From JABILX01 sp041648305 (lineage in GTDB: Bacteria > Patescibacteriota > Gracilibacteria > UBA1369 > LOWO2-01-FULL-3), in assembly GCA_041648305.1 (NCBI GenBank), contig JBAZPI010000001.1:1-64000 (forward strand): a stretch of 64,000 nt of DNA. Reading direction: 5' to 3'. The position numbers and the translations under genes were made by a program. This document shows positions 35,645 to 43,367 of the stretch, piece after piece (positions within the stretch are counted from its first letter, which is position 1; each line of letters opens with the position of its first letter). The notes under the pieces were generated by a model that had not been told where the DNA came from, did no database searches, and saw nothing but the letters and a program-made list of their open reading frames with translations.

Positions 35645-36775
35645 CTAAACAGCCGGCTCTTCATCTCCAACTGAATCTTCAGCCGATGCACTCGGCAAGG
35701 CCGCCAACCCATCGTCATTCCCCCCGCCGGCAACCTGAAGTAATTTATCATTTAATCTTTCAAGACGCTTTTCGGAATTCTCATAACTGCCGCGCGCCCT
35801 GCCTAAATGCGTCCCAACAAGCTCGTAATCCTTGCTGAATCTCCCAAATTCAGTCCTCAAACGCGACAACCCGTTGAAAATCTCTTTCGCGCTCTTTTCA
35901 ATCTGCATTCCGCGAAGTCCGATCAAAACAGTATGGAGATAAATATTCATACTATTCGGCGAAACAGGGATGACATGCTTATCCAAACCATATTGGCTGA
36001 TAGAGTCCCCACTGTCATCCTTGATAATAGTTTCGTAATATACGTTCTCAGCCGGAATATACATCAAAGCAAAATCAAAAGTCCCTTCATCGGGAAGGAT
36101 GTACTTCTTCGAAATTGAGTCGATGTGCTTTTTGACGTCGGTCACAAACAACTTTCGAATCTTTTCTTTCTCTTTTTCGTCTTTTTCCTCGATCATTTTC
36201 TTGAAATTCTCAAGAGGAAATTTCGCGTCCACAGGCACGAGCTGATTGTCCCTCAAGTGAATTACGGCATCCACAACTTCTCCGCTCTTAAACCTGTATT
36301 GAAGGGTATATTGATCTTTCGAAAAAATTTGAGACAAAAGTTCCTGCAAAAACAACTCTCCGAGACCTCCGCGAAGTTTCGGCGTGCGCAAAATATCCTG
36401 TAAACTGGTTAGATCTTTGGCCAAATCATACACGCGCTTATTCGACTCTTCCATCTTCGCGAGATGAGCGGTTACATCCTTGATAACCTTCCCGGCATTA
36501 TCGAGCCTTTCTCCGACGCTTCGATGCTGTCTTTCAAGCATTTCGGAATTCTCTTTCAGCCTGGCGTTGACCTGTCCCGTCACGGAATTTAATTGAGCCA
36601 ACACAGTTTTGGTAACCGAATTCAAGTTCTCGGTCATATTTTGGTTCAACACGTCGAGTCTGCCGGAAATACTAGAAACACTAGAAGCGTCGGAAGAAGA
36701 ATCCTTCTTAAAATACAAAAAAGCCACAATTATTATCGCGGCCGCAACTATCCCGACAATCAGTATGATTTCCAT
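35645..36775 (-). CDS. rmuC: RmuC family DNA recombination protein
   Basis: 376 aa with one N-terminal membrane segment (IILIVGIVAAAIIIVAFLYF). A coiled-coil region (~35-125) follows, then the RmuC domain, which has a restriction-endonuclease-like fold (GGLGELFLQELLSQI, PVDAKFPLENFKKM with the Asp-x-Lys core, DFALMYIPAENVYYE). Family members limit inversion at short repeats, though the biochemistry is unclear. It ends with an acidic tail. It is likely cotranscribed with infB, with a gap of 41 bp. Confidence 0.9.
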   Translation of the reverse strand: MEIILIVGIVAAAIIIVAFLYFKKDSSSDASSVSSISGRLDVLNQNMTENLNSVTKTVLAQLNSVTGQVNARLKENSEMLERQHRSVGERLDNAGKVIKDVTAHLAKMEESNKRVYDLAKDLTSLQDILRTPKLRGGLGELFLQELLSQIFSKDQYTLQYRFKSGEVVDAVIHLRDNQLVPVDAKFPLENFKKMIEEKDEKEKEKIRKLFVTDVKKHIDSISKKYILPDEGTFDFALMYIPAENVYYETIIKDDSGDSISQYGLDKHVIPVSPNSMNIYLHTVLIGLRGMQIEKSAKEIFNGLSRLRTEFGRFSKDYELVGTHLGRARGSYENSEKRLERLNDKLLQVAGGGNDDGLAALPSASAEDSVGDEEPAV

Positions 36776-36825
36776 ATTCCGTTAATTAAATGCTGTACCG
36801 TCAAGATAAATAATATACTTGAAAT

Positions 36826-36853
36826 TTGCAAGAACCAATTTTTAAAGTAAAAT
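36826..36853 (+). promoter_or_regulatory. Promoter of the 36909 gene
   Basis: TTGCAA (36826-36831), 16-bp spacer, TAAAAT (36848-36853), about 55 nt before the ATG. Confidence 0.45.
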
Positions 36854-36908
36854 TCATAAGCGGCGACGGGAATCAGTCGCGAAATTTATTTAATTAAACC
36901 CATTTCTT

Positions 36909-37379
36909 ATGAAAACATCAGTAAAAGTTTTAATAGTAATACTGCTAGCGGGGATCGTAGCAGGTTTTGCGGTAATTCAGATCAAAAACAAAGAGTTGGT
37001 CGAGGGTAAAATCATTGGAGACGAAAACGCCGAAGAAAGTCTTCCCCCGGATCTAAAGCCTTCAATCGAATCACTTGGAGCGGACGAAAATGGGAGCCTA
37101 AGAGTAAGAGTCAGTATGGAGAACATAGGAAAAGGCCCTGTTTTCGGAGACACACTTTACAGCTACGCCCTCTACATCAACGATCAATTGGTGCTCACAA
37201 ATACGGACAGTTACGTTCAGATGAATCCGGGCGATAAATTCAGTTTCATCTACCCAATCGACAAGGAAGTCTACACATACGAAAACACCGGCTCGGTCAA
37301 AATTGTTGTGGACGAGGAAGACAAAGTTGAAGAATCAGACGAGGAGAATAATATGGCAGCTGCAACATACGAACTTTAG
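36909..37379 (+). CDS. Membrane-anchored CARDB-like protein, 156 aa
   Basis: An N-terminal hydrophobic segment (VLIVILLAGIVAGFAVI) anchors or exports the protein. The remaining ~110 residues form an immunoglobulin-like beta sandwich of the CARDB (cell adhesion related domain) type: DLKPSIESLG at the start, RVSMENIGKGPV, and the characteristic ending VDEEDKVEESDEENN. CARDB domains are generally extracellular stalk or interaction modules. It is transcribed from its own promoter and is convergent with the helicase gene. Confidence 0.75.
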   Translation: MKTSVKVLIVILLAGIVAGFAVIQIKNKELVEGKIIGDENAEESLPPDLKPSIESLGADENGSLRVRVSMENIGKGPVFGDTLYSYALYINDQLVLTNTDSYVQMNPGDKFSFIYPIDKEVYTYENTGSVKIVVDEEDKVEESDEENNMAAATYEL

Positions 37380-37388
37380 GGAGCGTCT

Positions 37389-40373
37389 TTAAACAGCCGG
37401 GCATATCAGCCGATAATCGCAGAACTGACATTGAAATCCCGGTGTGGGCGCAAAATCCGACTCCTTCATTTGCTGGACGTACGCGAGTACGTCCTCTCTC
37501 ACGCTATCCAATTCGTCGTATCCTTTTGACATAGTCATGGATAATTTTCGCCCATCTTCGAGATAATATAAGCTGAGTTTTGAAACATTAACGCTTAAAA
37601 CATCCCTGCAAGCGAGAGCATATAAATAAAGCTGCAACTTATTTTCTTTACTCAATTGCTCACTACCTCGCCCGGTTTTATAATCAATTACTTCGTAAGA
37701 ACCATCAGGCAGTTTATCAATGCGGTCGATTCGCCCAGTCAACATGTATTCTCCGATTTTCAAATTAAAATCCTTCTCTATAAATGCCGGAATAATCCAT
37801 GGATTGCTGTTGTCATTATAAAAACCCTCCAGCATTTTAACTCCCCGCTCTTTTCTGGTTTTTTCATGTTCTTTGTTCTCGTACCCACCCTTAATCCAAT
37901 GACTTTCGTACAGATCCTTGAGTAAATTCAAAGTCGCCCTTCTCTCATCCGTCATCAAAACCCTGTAAAAATCCTTCAAAGTTTCATGCACGCTAGATCC
38001 AAAATTGGCAGCGTGATGGGGAGGAGTCGGCACATTTAAAACGTAACGATACCCATACTTCAAAGGACACGTTTTGAAGGTATCAATCTGGGAATAGCTT
38101 AATTGCTTCTTCAAAACCCAATCCTTTGGAGCCGTAGAGATGGGCATGGCGGTTTTTGCCGCCGGACCGCCCGCCGCCAAACCGTCAACCGCAAAACTAT
38201 CACCCTTAACTTCTGTGATAAGCTTGCTCTCGGCAATCTCGTCCAGAAACTGCGACCTCTTCCACTTCTTAGGTCCGGAATATTTATCGCTATAAGTTAA
38301 AATCAATTTTTTCTTTGCGCGCGTCAGCGCGACGTAAAAAAGTCTTCGTTCTTCTTCGATGTGGAAATCTCCCTCCGGGAAAATTTCTTTCGTAAGTTCA
38401 ATCGGAATATGCAACGGATCTTTTTTATTTAAAATAGGGAAACGGCCATTTACCAAATTGACAACAAAAACAGTATCAAACTCCAATCCCTTGGCTCCAT
38501 GAGCCGTCAAAATCTGTACCGCATCAAAATCGCTCGCCGCACTTTCCGATTCCTCAGCCAGAGGAATTCCGGACTCTTCAACGGATCTTAAAAACCCTGC
38601 GAACCCGACCACGGAATTATCTTCATTAACCTTTTCAAACTGCCAGACGATCTTAGAAAAACCGGTTAGATTTTCCATCTTTTGCTGATGTTCAAGATCG
38701 AATTTCTCACTCAACGCGTTCAAATATCCGGACTCGGTTAGAAAATAACCAATAACCTCGGAAGCGGCATGATTTTTAGAATACTCAACAACCTTACCCA
38801 TTAAATTCAAAAAAGAAGTTATGGCGCTTTCCATCCCGGGCAAAACATCTCCATCTCTAAACCGCTCAAGAATATTCCCAATATGATTATTGGAAGCCTT
38901 AGCGTTGTTTAAAATATTCAAAATCTCACTCATGCCAATCCCAAAAATAGGCATCTTAAGTAATCTCATCCACGCGACATCATCGCCAAAATCCGAAATA
39001 GCCCTGACCAAAGCGACAACATCTTTTATTTCTTCAAGAGAAAGAAGCCCCTTCGGCGTTTTTATTTGGAAGGGGATTCCGGCCTTTTTCAATTCTTCGG
39101 CGAAAGGCAACGCGTGTGCATTTGCACGGACCAGAACAGCAATCTCCCGATAGGTAGGTGCTCCAGGGTCACGAGCGTCACCCTTAACATGCTCCTTTAT
39201 CTTCTTCACAACAAATCTAATCTCATCCGCATAATTCTCAAAATGAACAGCCTCGATTGGTAGACTCTTGCCATTTTCCTGGCTCTTCAAATCTTTGGGA
39301 ATTTTCTCCCTATATTCGAGTCTATCCGGATCGTTGAATTTAATGAATGCGTGCGACGCGTCCAAAATATTCTGCGTCGATCTGTAATTTTCGGTCAGGA
39401 CAATTTTCTTCGCCTCAGGGAACTGCTTTTGAAATTGCAAAATATTGGACAACGACGCGCCTCTCCATCTGAAAATGCTTTGATCGTCGTCGCCAACCAC
39501 ACAAACATTCTGTTGGTGGCCACTTTCGGCCCTGCCAGCCCCATCCGCCTCTCCGGCGAGCATAAGTAGCAATTTGAATTGCGCATAATTCGTATCCTGA
39601 AACTCATCGACCATAATATACTTAAATCTCTCTTGATAATGCTTCAAAACACTCGGTCGTTCATCAAACAACTTCAAGACGTAGTAAGACAAATCTCCAA
39701 AATCCAAAAAGTTCTCGGCCAACATAAGCTCTTGATAGCGTTTGTATGCCTTTGCGGCCTCCATGATCTTCCTCACTTCTTCCATTTCAATCCCAAGAAC
39801 AGATTTCTTATCAATTTTTATCTGCGCTGATAGCTTCGTTTTCTCCATCAATTCCGCGAGTTTCCCATCGGCGTATTTAACGTACTCATCCGGTGAGATA
39901 AATTCCTCTTTGATTCTGCTGAAATGCGTGACCAAAACATCAATGAAACTGCCCGGATTCCCAAGTGGCCTAAAATAATCCAATTCAAAATCGAAAAGAT
40001 GCTTTTTCATGAACATCCACTGCTCGAGTTTCGCAAGAAGCCTGTAATCACGCGAAAGGCCAATCTCATGACCGCTCTCGCGCAAAACTTTTTCGCAAAA
40101 CCCATGAAACGTTTTGATCCAGACCTCCTCATATCCTAGCGGCATTGCAACATCCACGCGTTCGACCATCTCCTCCGCTGCCTTCTCAGTAAAAGTCAGA
40201 GCGAGAATCTCATCGCTCCGTGCGCGCCCGTCCGTAATTAGATTCAAAATTCTCGAAGTAATAACACGCGTTTTCCCTGTTCCCGCCCCGGCTATTATCA
40301 AAAGAGGGCCACCAAGGTGTTCGACCGCCGCTTTTTGCTCCTCATTCAGTTCTTTTAAAAAATCGTCCTGCAT
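37389..40373 (-). CDS. UvrD/PcrA-type helicase fused to a PD-(D/E)XK nuclease with Fe-S site
   Basis: 994 aa from the ATG at 40373. A TTG at 40403 would add 10 residues. Superfamily 1A helicase motifs are all visible: LNEEQKAAV (Q motif), GAGTGKTRV (Walker A, ~26-34), DEFQDTN (motif II), DDDQSIFRWRGA (III), TAHGAKGLEFDTV (V), and VALTRAKKK (VI). The C-terminal ~280 residues are a PD-(D/E)XK nuclease (LSYSQIDTFKTCPLKY, VIDYKTGRG) with cysteines CQFCDYRLIC plus the upstream TCP. These match the iron-sulphur cluster of AddB/Cas4-type nucleases. It probably works in double-strand break repair, in place of RecBCD/AddAB. Confidence 0.88.
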   Translation of the reverse strand: MQDDFLKELNEEQKAAVEHLGGPLLIIAGAGTGKTRVITSRILNLITDGRARSDEILALTFTEKAAEEMVERVDVAMPLGYEEVWIKTFHGFCEKVLRESGHEIGLSRDYRLLAKLEQWMFMKKHLFDFELDYFRPLGNPGSFIDVLVTHFSRIKEEFISPDEYVKYADGKLAELMEKTKLSAQIKIDKKSVLGIEMEEVRKIMEAAKAYKRYQELMLAENFLDFGDLSYYVLKLFDERPSVLKHYQERFKYIMVDEFQDTNYAQFKLLLMLAGEADGAGRAESGHQQNVCVVGDDDQSIFRWRGASLSNILQFQKQFPEAKKIVLTENYRSTQNILDASHAFIKFNDPDRLEYREKIPKDLKSQENGKSLPIEAVHFENYADEIRFVVKKIKEHVKGDARDPGAPTYREIAVLVRANAHALPFAEELKKAGIPFQIKTPKGLLSLEEIKDVVALVRAISDFGDDVAWMRLLKMPIFGIGMSEILNILNNAKASNNHIGNILERFRDGDVLPGMESAITSFLNLMGKVVEYSKNHAASEVIGYFLTESGYLNALSEKFDLEHQQKMENLTGFSKIVWQFEKVNEDNSVVGFAGFLRSVEESGIPLAEESESAASDFDAVQILTAHGAKGLEFDTVFVVNLVNGRFPILNKKDPLHIPIELTKEIFPEGDFHIEEERRLFYVALTRAKKKLILTYSDKYSGPKKWKRSQFLDEIAESKLITEVKGDSFAVDGLAAGGPAAKTAMPISTAPKDWVLKKQLSYSQIDTFKTCPLKYGYRYVLNVPTPPHHAANFGSSVHETLKDFYRVLMTDERRATLNLLKDLYESHWIKGGYENKEHEKTRKERGVKMLEGFYNDNSNPWIIPAFIEKDFNLKIGEYMLTGRIDRIDKLPDGSYEVIDYKTGRGSEQLSKENKLQLYLYALACRDVLSVNVSKLSLYYLEDGRKLSMTMSKGYDELDSVREDVLAYVQQMKESDFAPTPGFQCQFCDYRLICPAV

Positions 40374-40438
40374 AATGGAACGATTTTCCGCCCCAAAGCT
40401 CAAGATGTCCAGACTTTCAGCTTTCCTGTAAAACGATT

Positions 40439-41170
40439 CTATTGGCTACTAATCTCGTCCCTCAAAAACATTAAAACTTCATTCTTTAGAACTCCTCTTA
40501 TTTTGCGGAAACGCTCGGGAGGCAAAAGAGTGTTGAGGTCCTGATCGATTACTGTTTGAGTAACTTTTTTCTCAATAAAATCACTCAAAATCTTTAAGAA
40601 CTCGGGAGCCGTCTTTCCCGTACGCTCCTCAATTATTTCAGGTTTGTATCGAAAACCTTTCATAAAAAAAGTATGTATATCAAAAATATCACGTCCGGCA
40701 ATGGATCCGAATTTCTCAAACCGCTCGATAACGGTTACAAGCTTATTCGCGAACATGGAGGAAACGGTCTGGCAATGGATAATACGGTCTATTTCCGTAA
40801 ATCGGACGGGCTCATACTCATTGTTTTTGGGAGGAGGGAAAGTGATGTCCAACTTCAAAGTATTTCTGCCGCCACCCGCACCCTCATATTTCAGAAAATA
40901 TTGGGGAACTTTTTTGCTTTGATCCTCGATTTTAAGGTCAAGTTTTTTGAAAATTTTCTCAAGACACACTCTCATCTCCGGCACGACAGCGGAATCGATC
41001 AAATCAAAATCAAGATCAATCGAAAATCTGTCGATAATCCCCATCATAGAAGCGCAAGTTCCGCCTTTGAACCTCAGATTCGCTGTCAAAAAAGCGTCAT
41101 CCGCGATGGCGGATAAAAGTCTGTAAAGCCACGCTTTGTGAACGGAATCGGATTGTTTAGGCAGGATCAT
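40439..41170 (-). CDS. abiEii: AbiEii-type nucleotidyltransferase toxin
   Basis: 243 aa with the AbiEii/MenT nucleotidyltransferase core FKGGTCASMMGIIDRFSIDLDFDL, where the GGT...S and Asp-x-Asp residues bind nucleotide and metal. AbiEii toxins are type IV TA or tRNA-nucleotidyltransferase toxins that give phage abortive infection in known systems. The start lies 14 bp inside abiEi, so the pair is translationally coupled. It ends between the helicase gene and the DGR, in an accessory defence patch. Confidence 0.85.
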   Translation of the reverse strand: MILPKQSDSVHKAWLYRLLSAIADDAFLTANLRFKGGTCASMMGIIDRFSIDLDFDLIDSAVVPEMRVCLEKIFKKLDLKIEDQSKKVPQYFLKYEGAGGGRNTLKLDITFPPPKNNEYEPVRFTEIDRIIHCQTVSSMFANKLVTVIERFEKFGSIAGRDIFDIHTFFMKGFRYKPEIIEERTGKTAPEFLKILSDFIEKKVTQTVIDQDLNTLLPPERFRKIRGVLKNEVLMFLRDEISSQ

Positions 41171-41738
41171 AGCGGTGAGGCGTTAAAGGATAACCTATTT
41201 TCTTTTGCATTGAACGGATTTTTTGCCAGTCAATCGACCTGTCAAAATGATAATTGGGGTTGAAGTATAACATATCGCAAATCGCACGCTCCACAGTCGC
41301 GATTTTCATTCCGTCTCTCAACGAAACCCCCTCTGGATTATAGAGATATTTCTCATCAAGCTGACGGCTCTTAAACTCCTGTCCGCCAATAACAAGCCTC
41401 AAAGTTTTTGACCCTACAAATGTAAAATAACCGATACTTTGTAAAATGTATCCTTCCCAACGCAAAACAGTCTCAGTGCTTAAGTAACAAAACTGATGAA
41501 TGGCTTTCGCCCCAACAAACGCAGGATCGAGCTCGTCAATCGGAACTAACGAATAAAACCCCCTGTAAATTCTATAAAAAAGTCCTTTCTCCACATAACG
41601 TTTCAAAGTTACTCTCAGAGTATTTCTATTTTGGATATTCCACAGATTAGCAAGATCATCAATATGAAAAATCTTCTCTCCCTTTTTAGCCAAAAGAGCC
41701 ACCCTGTGCGCTGTTATGTTGCTTTTTAATGTACCCAT
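41157..41738 (-). CDS. abiEi: AbiEi-type antitoxin and autorepressor
   Basis: 193 aa. The N-terminal ~70 residues form a winged helix (DDLANLWNIQNRNTLRVTLKR and a following RIYRGFYSL strand). The C-terminal domain is of the AbiEi type (ATVERAICDMLYFNP). In studied systems AbiEi represses its own operon and neutralises AbiEii. An 18/20 palindrome sits over its start codon, and TATAAT lies 6 nt before the ATG, so repression and leaderless translation are likely. It faces away from the DGR target gene, with a 46-bp gap to that gene's -35. Confidence 0.82.
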   Translation of the reverse strand: MGTLKSNITAHRVALLAKKGEKIFHIDDLANLWNIQNRNTLRVTLKRYVEKGLFYRIYRGFYSLVPIDELDPAFVGAKAIHQFCYLSTETVLRWEGYILQSIGYFTFVGSKTLRLVIGGQEFKSRQLDEKYLYNPEGVSLRDGMKIATVERAICDMLYFNPNYHFDRSIDWQKIRSMQKKIGYPLTPHRYDPA

Positions 41739-41764
41739 GAGTACATTATAACATAACCCATGAG
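41728..41764 (-). promoter_or_regulatory. Operator and promoter of the abiE operon
   Basis: A near-palindrome AATGTAC-CCATGA-GTACATT (41728-41747) spans the abiEi start codon. The word CCCATGAG occurs at 41734 and again at 41757, a spacing of 23 bp. Between them the minus strand carries TATAAT (41750-41745) with a TG extended -10. This arrangement fits AbiEi autoregulation. Confidence 0.55.
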
Positions 41765-41783
41765 CCTATTGAACAACCCGGGC

Positions 41784-41812
41784 TTGACAAATCCGCGTAT
41801 ATACAGTACACT
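41784..41812 (+). promoter_or_regulatory. Promoter of the DGR target gene
   Basis: TTGACA (41784-41789), 17-bp spacer, TACACT (41807-41812), followed by a leader of about 24 nt to the ATG at 41843. It is the best consensus promoter in the window. Confidence 0.7.
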
Positions 41813-41842
41813 TAGAGCCGTAATGACATAACCAGTTCAACT

Positions 41843-42628
41843 ATGCCAGACAGAAGACAAAACGAACAACCGGCAACACCGAAAGAAATAGCGGAAGTCA
41901 AATTAGGAGAGATCCCTTTCAGAGCTGAAGACGGCGAAGATGCCCGAAGAGAAACTCTTTTGGCGATGGCGGGACTAATCAATGAAAAATACGGAAAGGC
42001 GCTTGGGCCTGCCACAGGTCAAGAGCCGGGAAACTCGGCAATTGCCACCGAACCGGCCGCCGAATCACAGGAAGCATCAGAAAACCCCGAAGCCGCTCTC
42101 GCTCGCTACGAAGGCCAATACGACCAATTACCGGGAGAAATACGTTCTCGTTGTACATGGGAAGAGCTTTCATCACGCCTGGCCGCGAAAGAATCTCATT
42201 ATTTAACCTTGGCAACGGCCATGCAGGACAAAGGTGAACTCGTGTACGTAGACGAGGATGGTAATCCGGTATTCAGAGACGGCGGAGTCGAGCCTGTAAT
42301 GAAGGGAATGAATTATAACAAGACAAGAGAGATTCTATATGGAAAAGACTATAAAGAAGGCACGGTCCACCATGGTTACGAAATGCCCGATAGCGTAGAG
42401 GAATTAAGAAAAATAGAAGAACTTACAGGAAAACCATTTGTGGCAAGTGATAATAGAAAAGAATGGAGATCCTCATGGATGGAAAGTAAGAAAAATGCTT
42501 CGTTCGCGCGCTACGCTTATTTCCTTCCGTACGATGGGAGCGTGGACCTCTATGTCGTCAACGTTCCCAGCGATGAGGCTCCGCGCCGCGGTGTCGTGCG
42601 CCTGCTAAGGGTCAAGAAAATGGCTTAG
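41843..42628 (+). CDS. DGR target (variable) protein, 261 aa
   Basis: The C-terminal 37 residues are encoded by the variable repeat, so this protein is the one diversified. There is no signal peptide, lipobox or membrane helix, so it is probably cytoplasmic. Layout: polar N-terminus, an Ala/Glu/Pro linker (~52-85), a helical segment (LPGEIRSRCTWEELSSRLAAKE), then a region (YNKTREILYGKDY, PDSVEELRKIEELTGKPF, DNRKEWRSSWMESKK) leading into the variable end. The GVVRLLRV terminus and variable-site spacing suggest a C-type-lectin-like fold, as in other DGR targets, but I cannot confirm this. It is driven by a consensus promoter. Sixteen residues differ from the template-encoded version. Confidence 0.88.
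   Translation: MPDRRQNEQPATPKEIAEVKLGEIPFRAEDGEDARRETLLAMAGLINEKYGKALGPATGQEPGNSAIATEPAAESQEASENPEAALARYEGQYDQLPGEIRSRCTWEELSSRLAAKESHYLTLATAMQDKGELVYVDEDGNPVFRDGGVEPVMKGMNYNKTREILYGKDYKEGTVHHGYEMPDSVEELRKIEELTGKPFVASDNRKEWRSSWMESKKNASFARYAYFLPYDGSVDLYVVNVPSDEAPRRGVVRLLRVKKMA
42496..42613 (+). repeat. DGR variable repeat (VR)
   Basis: The 118 bp align without gaps to the template repeat 410 bp downstream. There are 21 mismatches, all where the template has A (7 to T, 5 to C, 9 to G). All 83 non-A template positions are identical. An invariant GC-rich 19-bp run near the 3' end (42586-42604) and the following TAAGGGTC resemble the initiation of mutagenic homology. The repeat ends 15 bp before the end of the gene. 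Confidence 0.95.
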
Positions 42629-42671
42629 ACTTTGGTCTTTGTTTTTTCTTTGAATTTTAACTTTGAACTTT

Positions 42672-42697
42672 GCCCTCCGATTTATCGGAGGGCTTTT
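42672..42697 (+). terminator. Hairpin after the target gene, likely terminator
   Basis: A perfect 10-bp inverted repeat GCCCTCCGAT/ATCGGAGGGC with a 2-nt centre (effectively a 6-nt loop), followed by TTTT. It lies 59 bp past the VR. It could also be the cruciform-forming element that some DGRs need next to the VR, though it is further away than in phage BPP-1. Confidence 0.6.
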
Positions 42698-42723
42698 GAT
42701 TTTGAACCCTTTTGCGGTACAAT
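42696..42723 (+). promoter_or_regulatory. Candidate promoter of the template RNA
   Basis: TTGATT (42696-42701), 16-bp spacer, TACAAT (42718-42723). The first hexamer overlaps the T-run of the preceding hairpin. Transcription would begin near 42730 and run through the template towards the reverse transcriptase. Confidence 0.5.
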
Positions 42724-42729
42724 ACAGCC

Positions 42730-43023
42730 AACGGTGAATAGACACCTGCCCATCGATAGGCAAGGCTACCGTAATGTGCTCCTTCACGTATTGAAGGAGC
42801 ACCATAGCTCTTTAGACCCTTAGGTTTGAGTGAAAGATATTATGCTATAACGCAAAGGCGGTTGCGACCGCCCTTGCAAACGGAAATCTTTCATCAAAAA
42901 AATCTTGCTTCGTTCGCGCGCAACGCTAATTTCAATCCGAACAATGGGAACGTGAACATCTATGACGACAACAATCCCAACAATGAGAATCCAAACCGCG
43001 GTGTCGTGCGCCTGATAAGGGTC
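42730..43023 (+). ncRNA. DGR template RNA region
   Basis: The region upstream of the template repeat has two strong hairpins: a perfect 11-bp stem GTGCTCCTTCA/TGAAGGAGCAC (42776-42802, 5-nt loop) and GCAAAGGCGGT/ACCGCCCTTGC with one mismatch (42852-42877, tetraloop TGCG). Neither is followed by a T-run. The template repeat follows 28 bp later. The boundaries are inferred. In known DGRs the RNA around the template is structured and is bound by RT and Avd. Confidence 0.6.
42906..43023 (+). repeat. DGR template repeat (TR)
   Basis: The invariant template copy. It has 35 adenines, 21 of which are changed in the VR. Read in the VR frame, it is dominated by AAC and AAT codons (e.g. NANFNPNNGNVN), the hallmark of adenine-targeted diversification. 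The last base coincides with the first base of the avd stop codon on the opposite strand. It is not itself a protein-coding gene. Confidence 0.95.
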
Positions 43024-43367
43024 TATTGGCTGTATGTGGATTTAAGCCAGCCGCCGATCATTCTGCCTATTTCGGCCAGTTTTGATTCGAGCTGAAAAAT
43101 TCTGGTTTCATTAACAAGTTTAAATTCGAGAAAGAGCCTGACTTTCATCATTGTTACCTCAAGGCAGGCACTAGCCTTGATTAGATAGCTTCCTTTCAAA
43201 GGTTTCGGTGCGTTTTTTGCCATGACAAGCAATTCGAGTAATTCCAAAATTGAATTTTCGATACTTGCCCCAAGCGAATGAGCCCATCTTTTATTGAGTT
43301 TATGATTGATATCGACTACATTCTTATACGCTTCATAAGTTTTGTTTATTATGGGTAGTGAAGTCAT
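43023..43367 (-). CDS. avd: Avd-like accessory protein of the DGR
   Basis: 114 aa, all helical, matching the Avd/23S-rRNA-intervening-sequence four-helix bundle family (LNKRWAHSLGASIENSILELLELL and the following basic-helix pattern). Avd forms a pentameric barrel that binds the RT and template RNA and is needed for mutagenic reverse transcription in phage BPP-1. Here it is on the strand opposite to TR, target and RT. Its stop overlaps the TR end by 1 bp, and its ATG at 43367 overlaps the RT start region by 17 bp. Its promoter must therefore lie inside the RT gene. Confidence 0.85.
   Translation of the reverse strand: MTSLPIINKTYEAYKNVVDINHKLNKRWAHSLGASIENSILELLELLVMAKNAPKPLKGSYLIKASACLEVTMMKVRLFLEFKLVNETRIFQLESKLAEIGRMIGGWLKSTYSQ

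Noticed and set aside
42826..43095. Open reading frame of 89 codons across the template repeat
   Set aside because: It exists because the TR is read in the VR frame. It has no homologue-like start, and the sequence is explained as DGR template.
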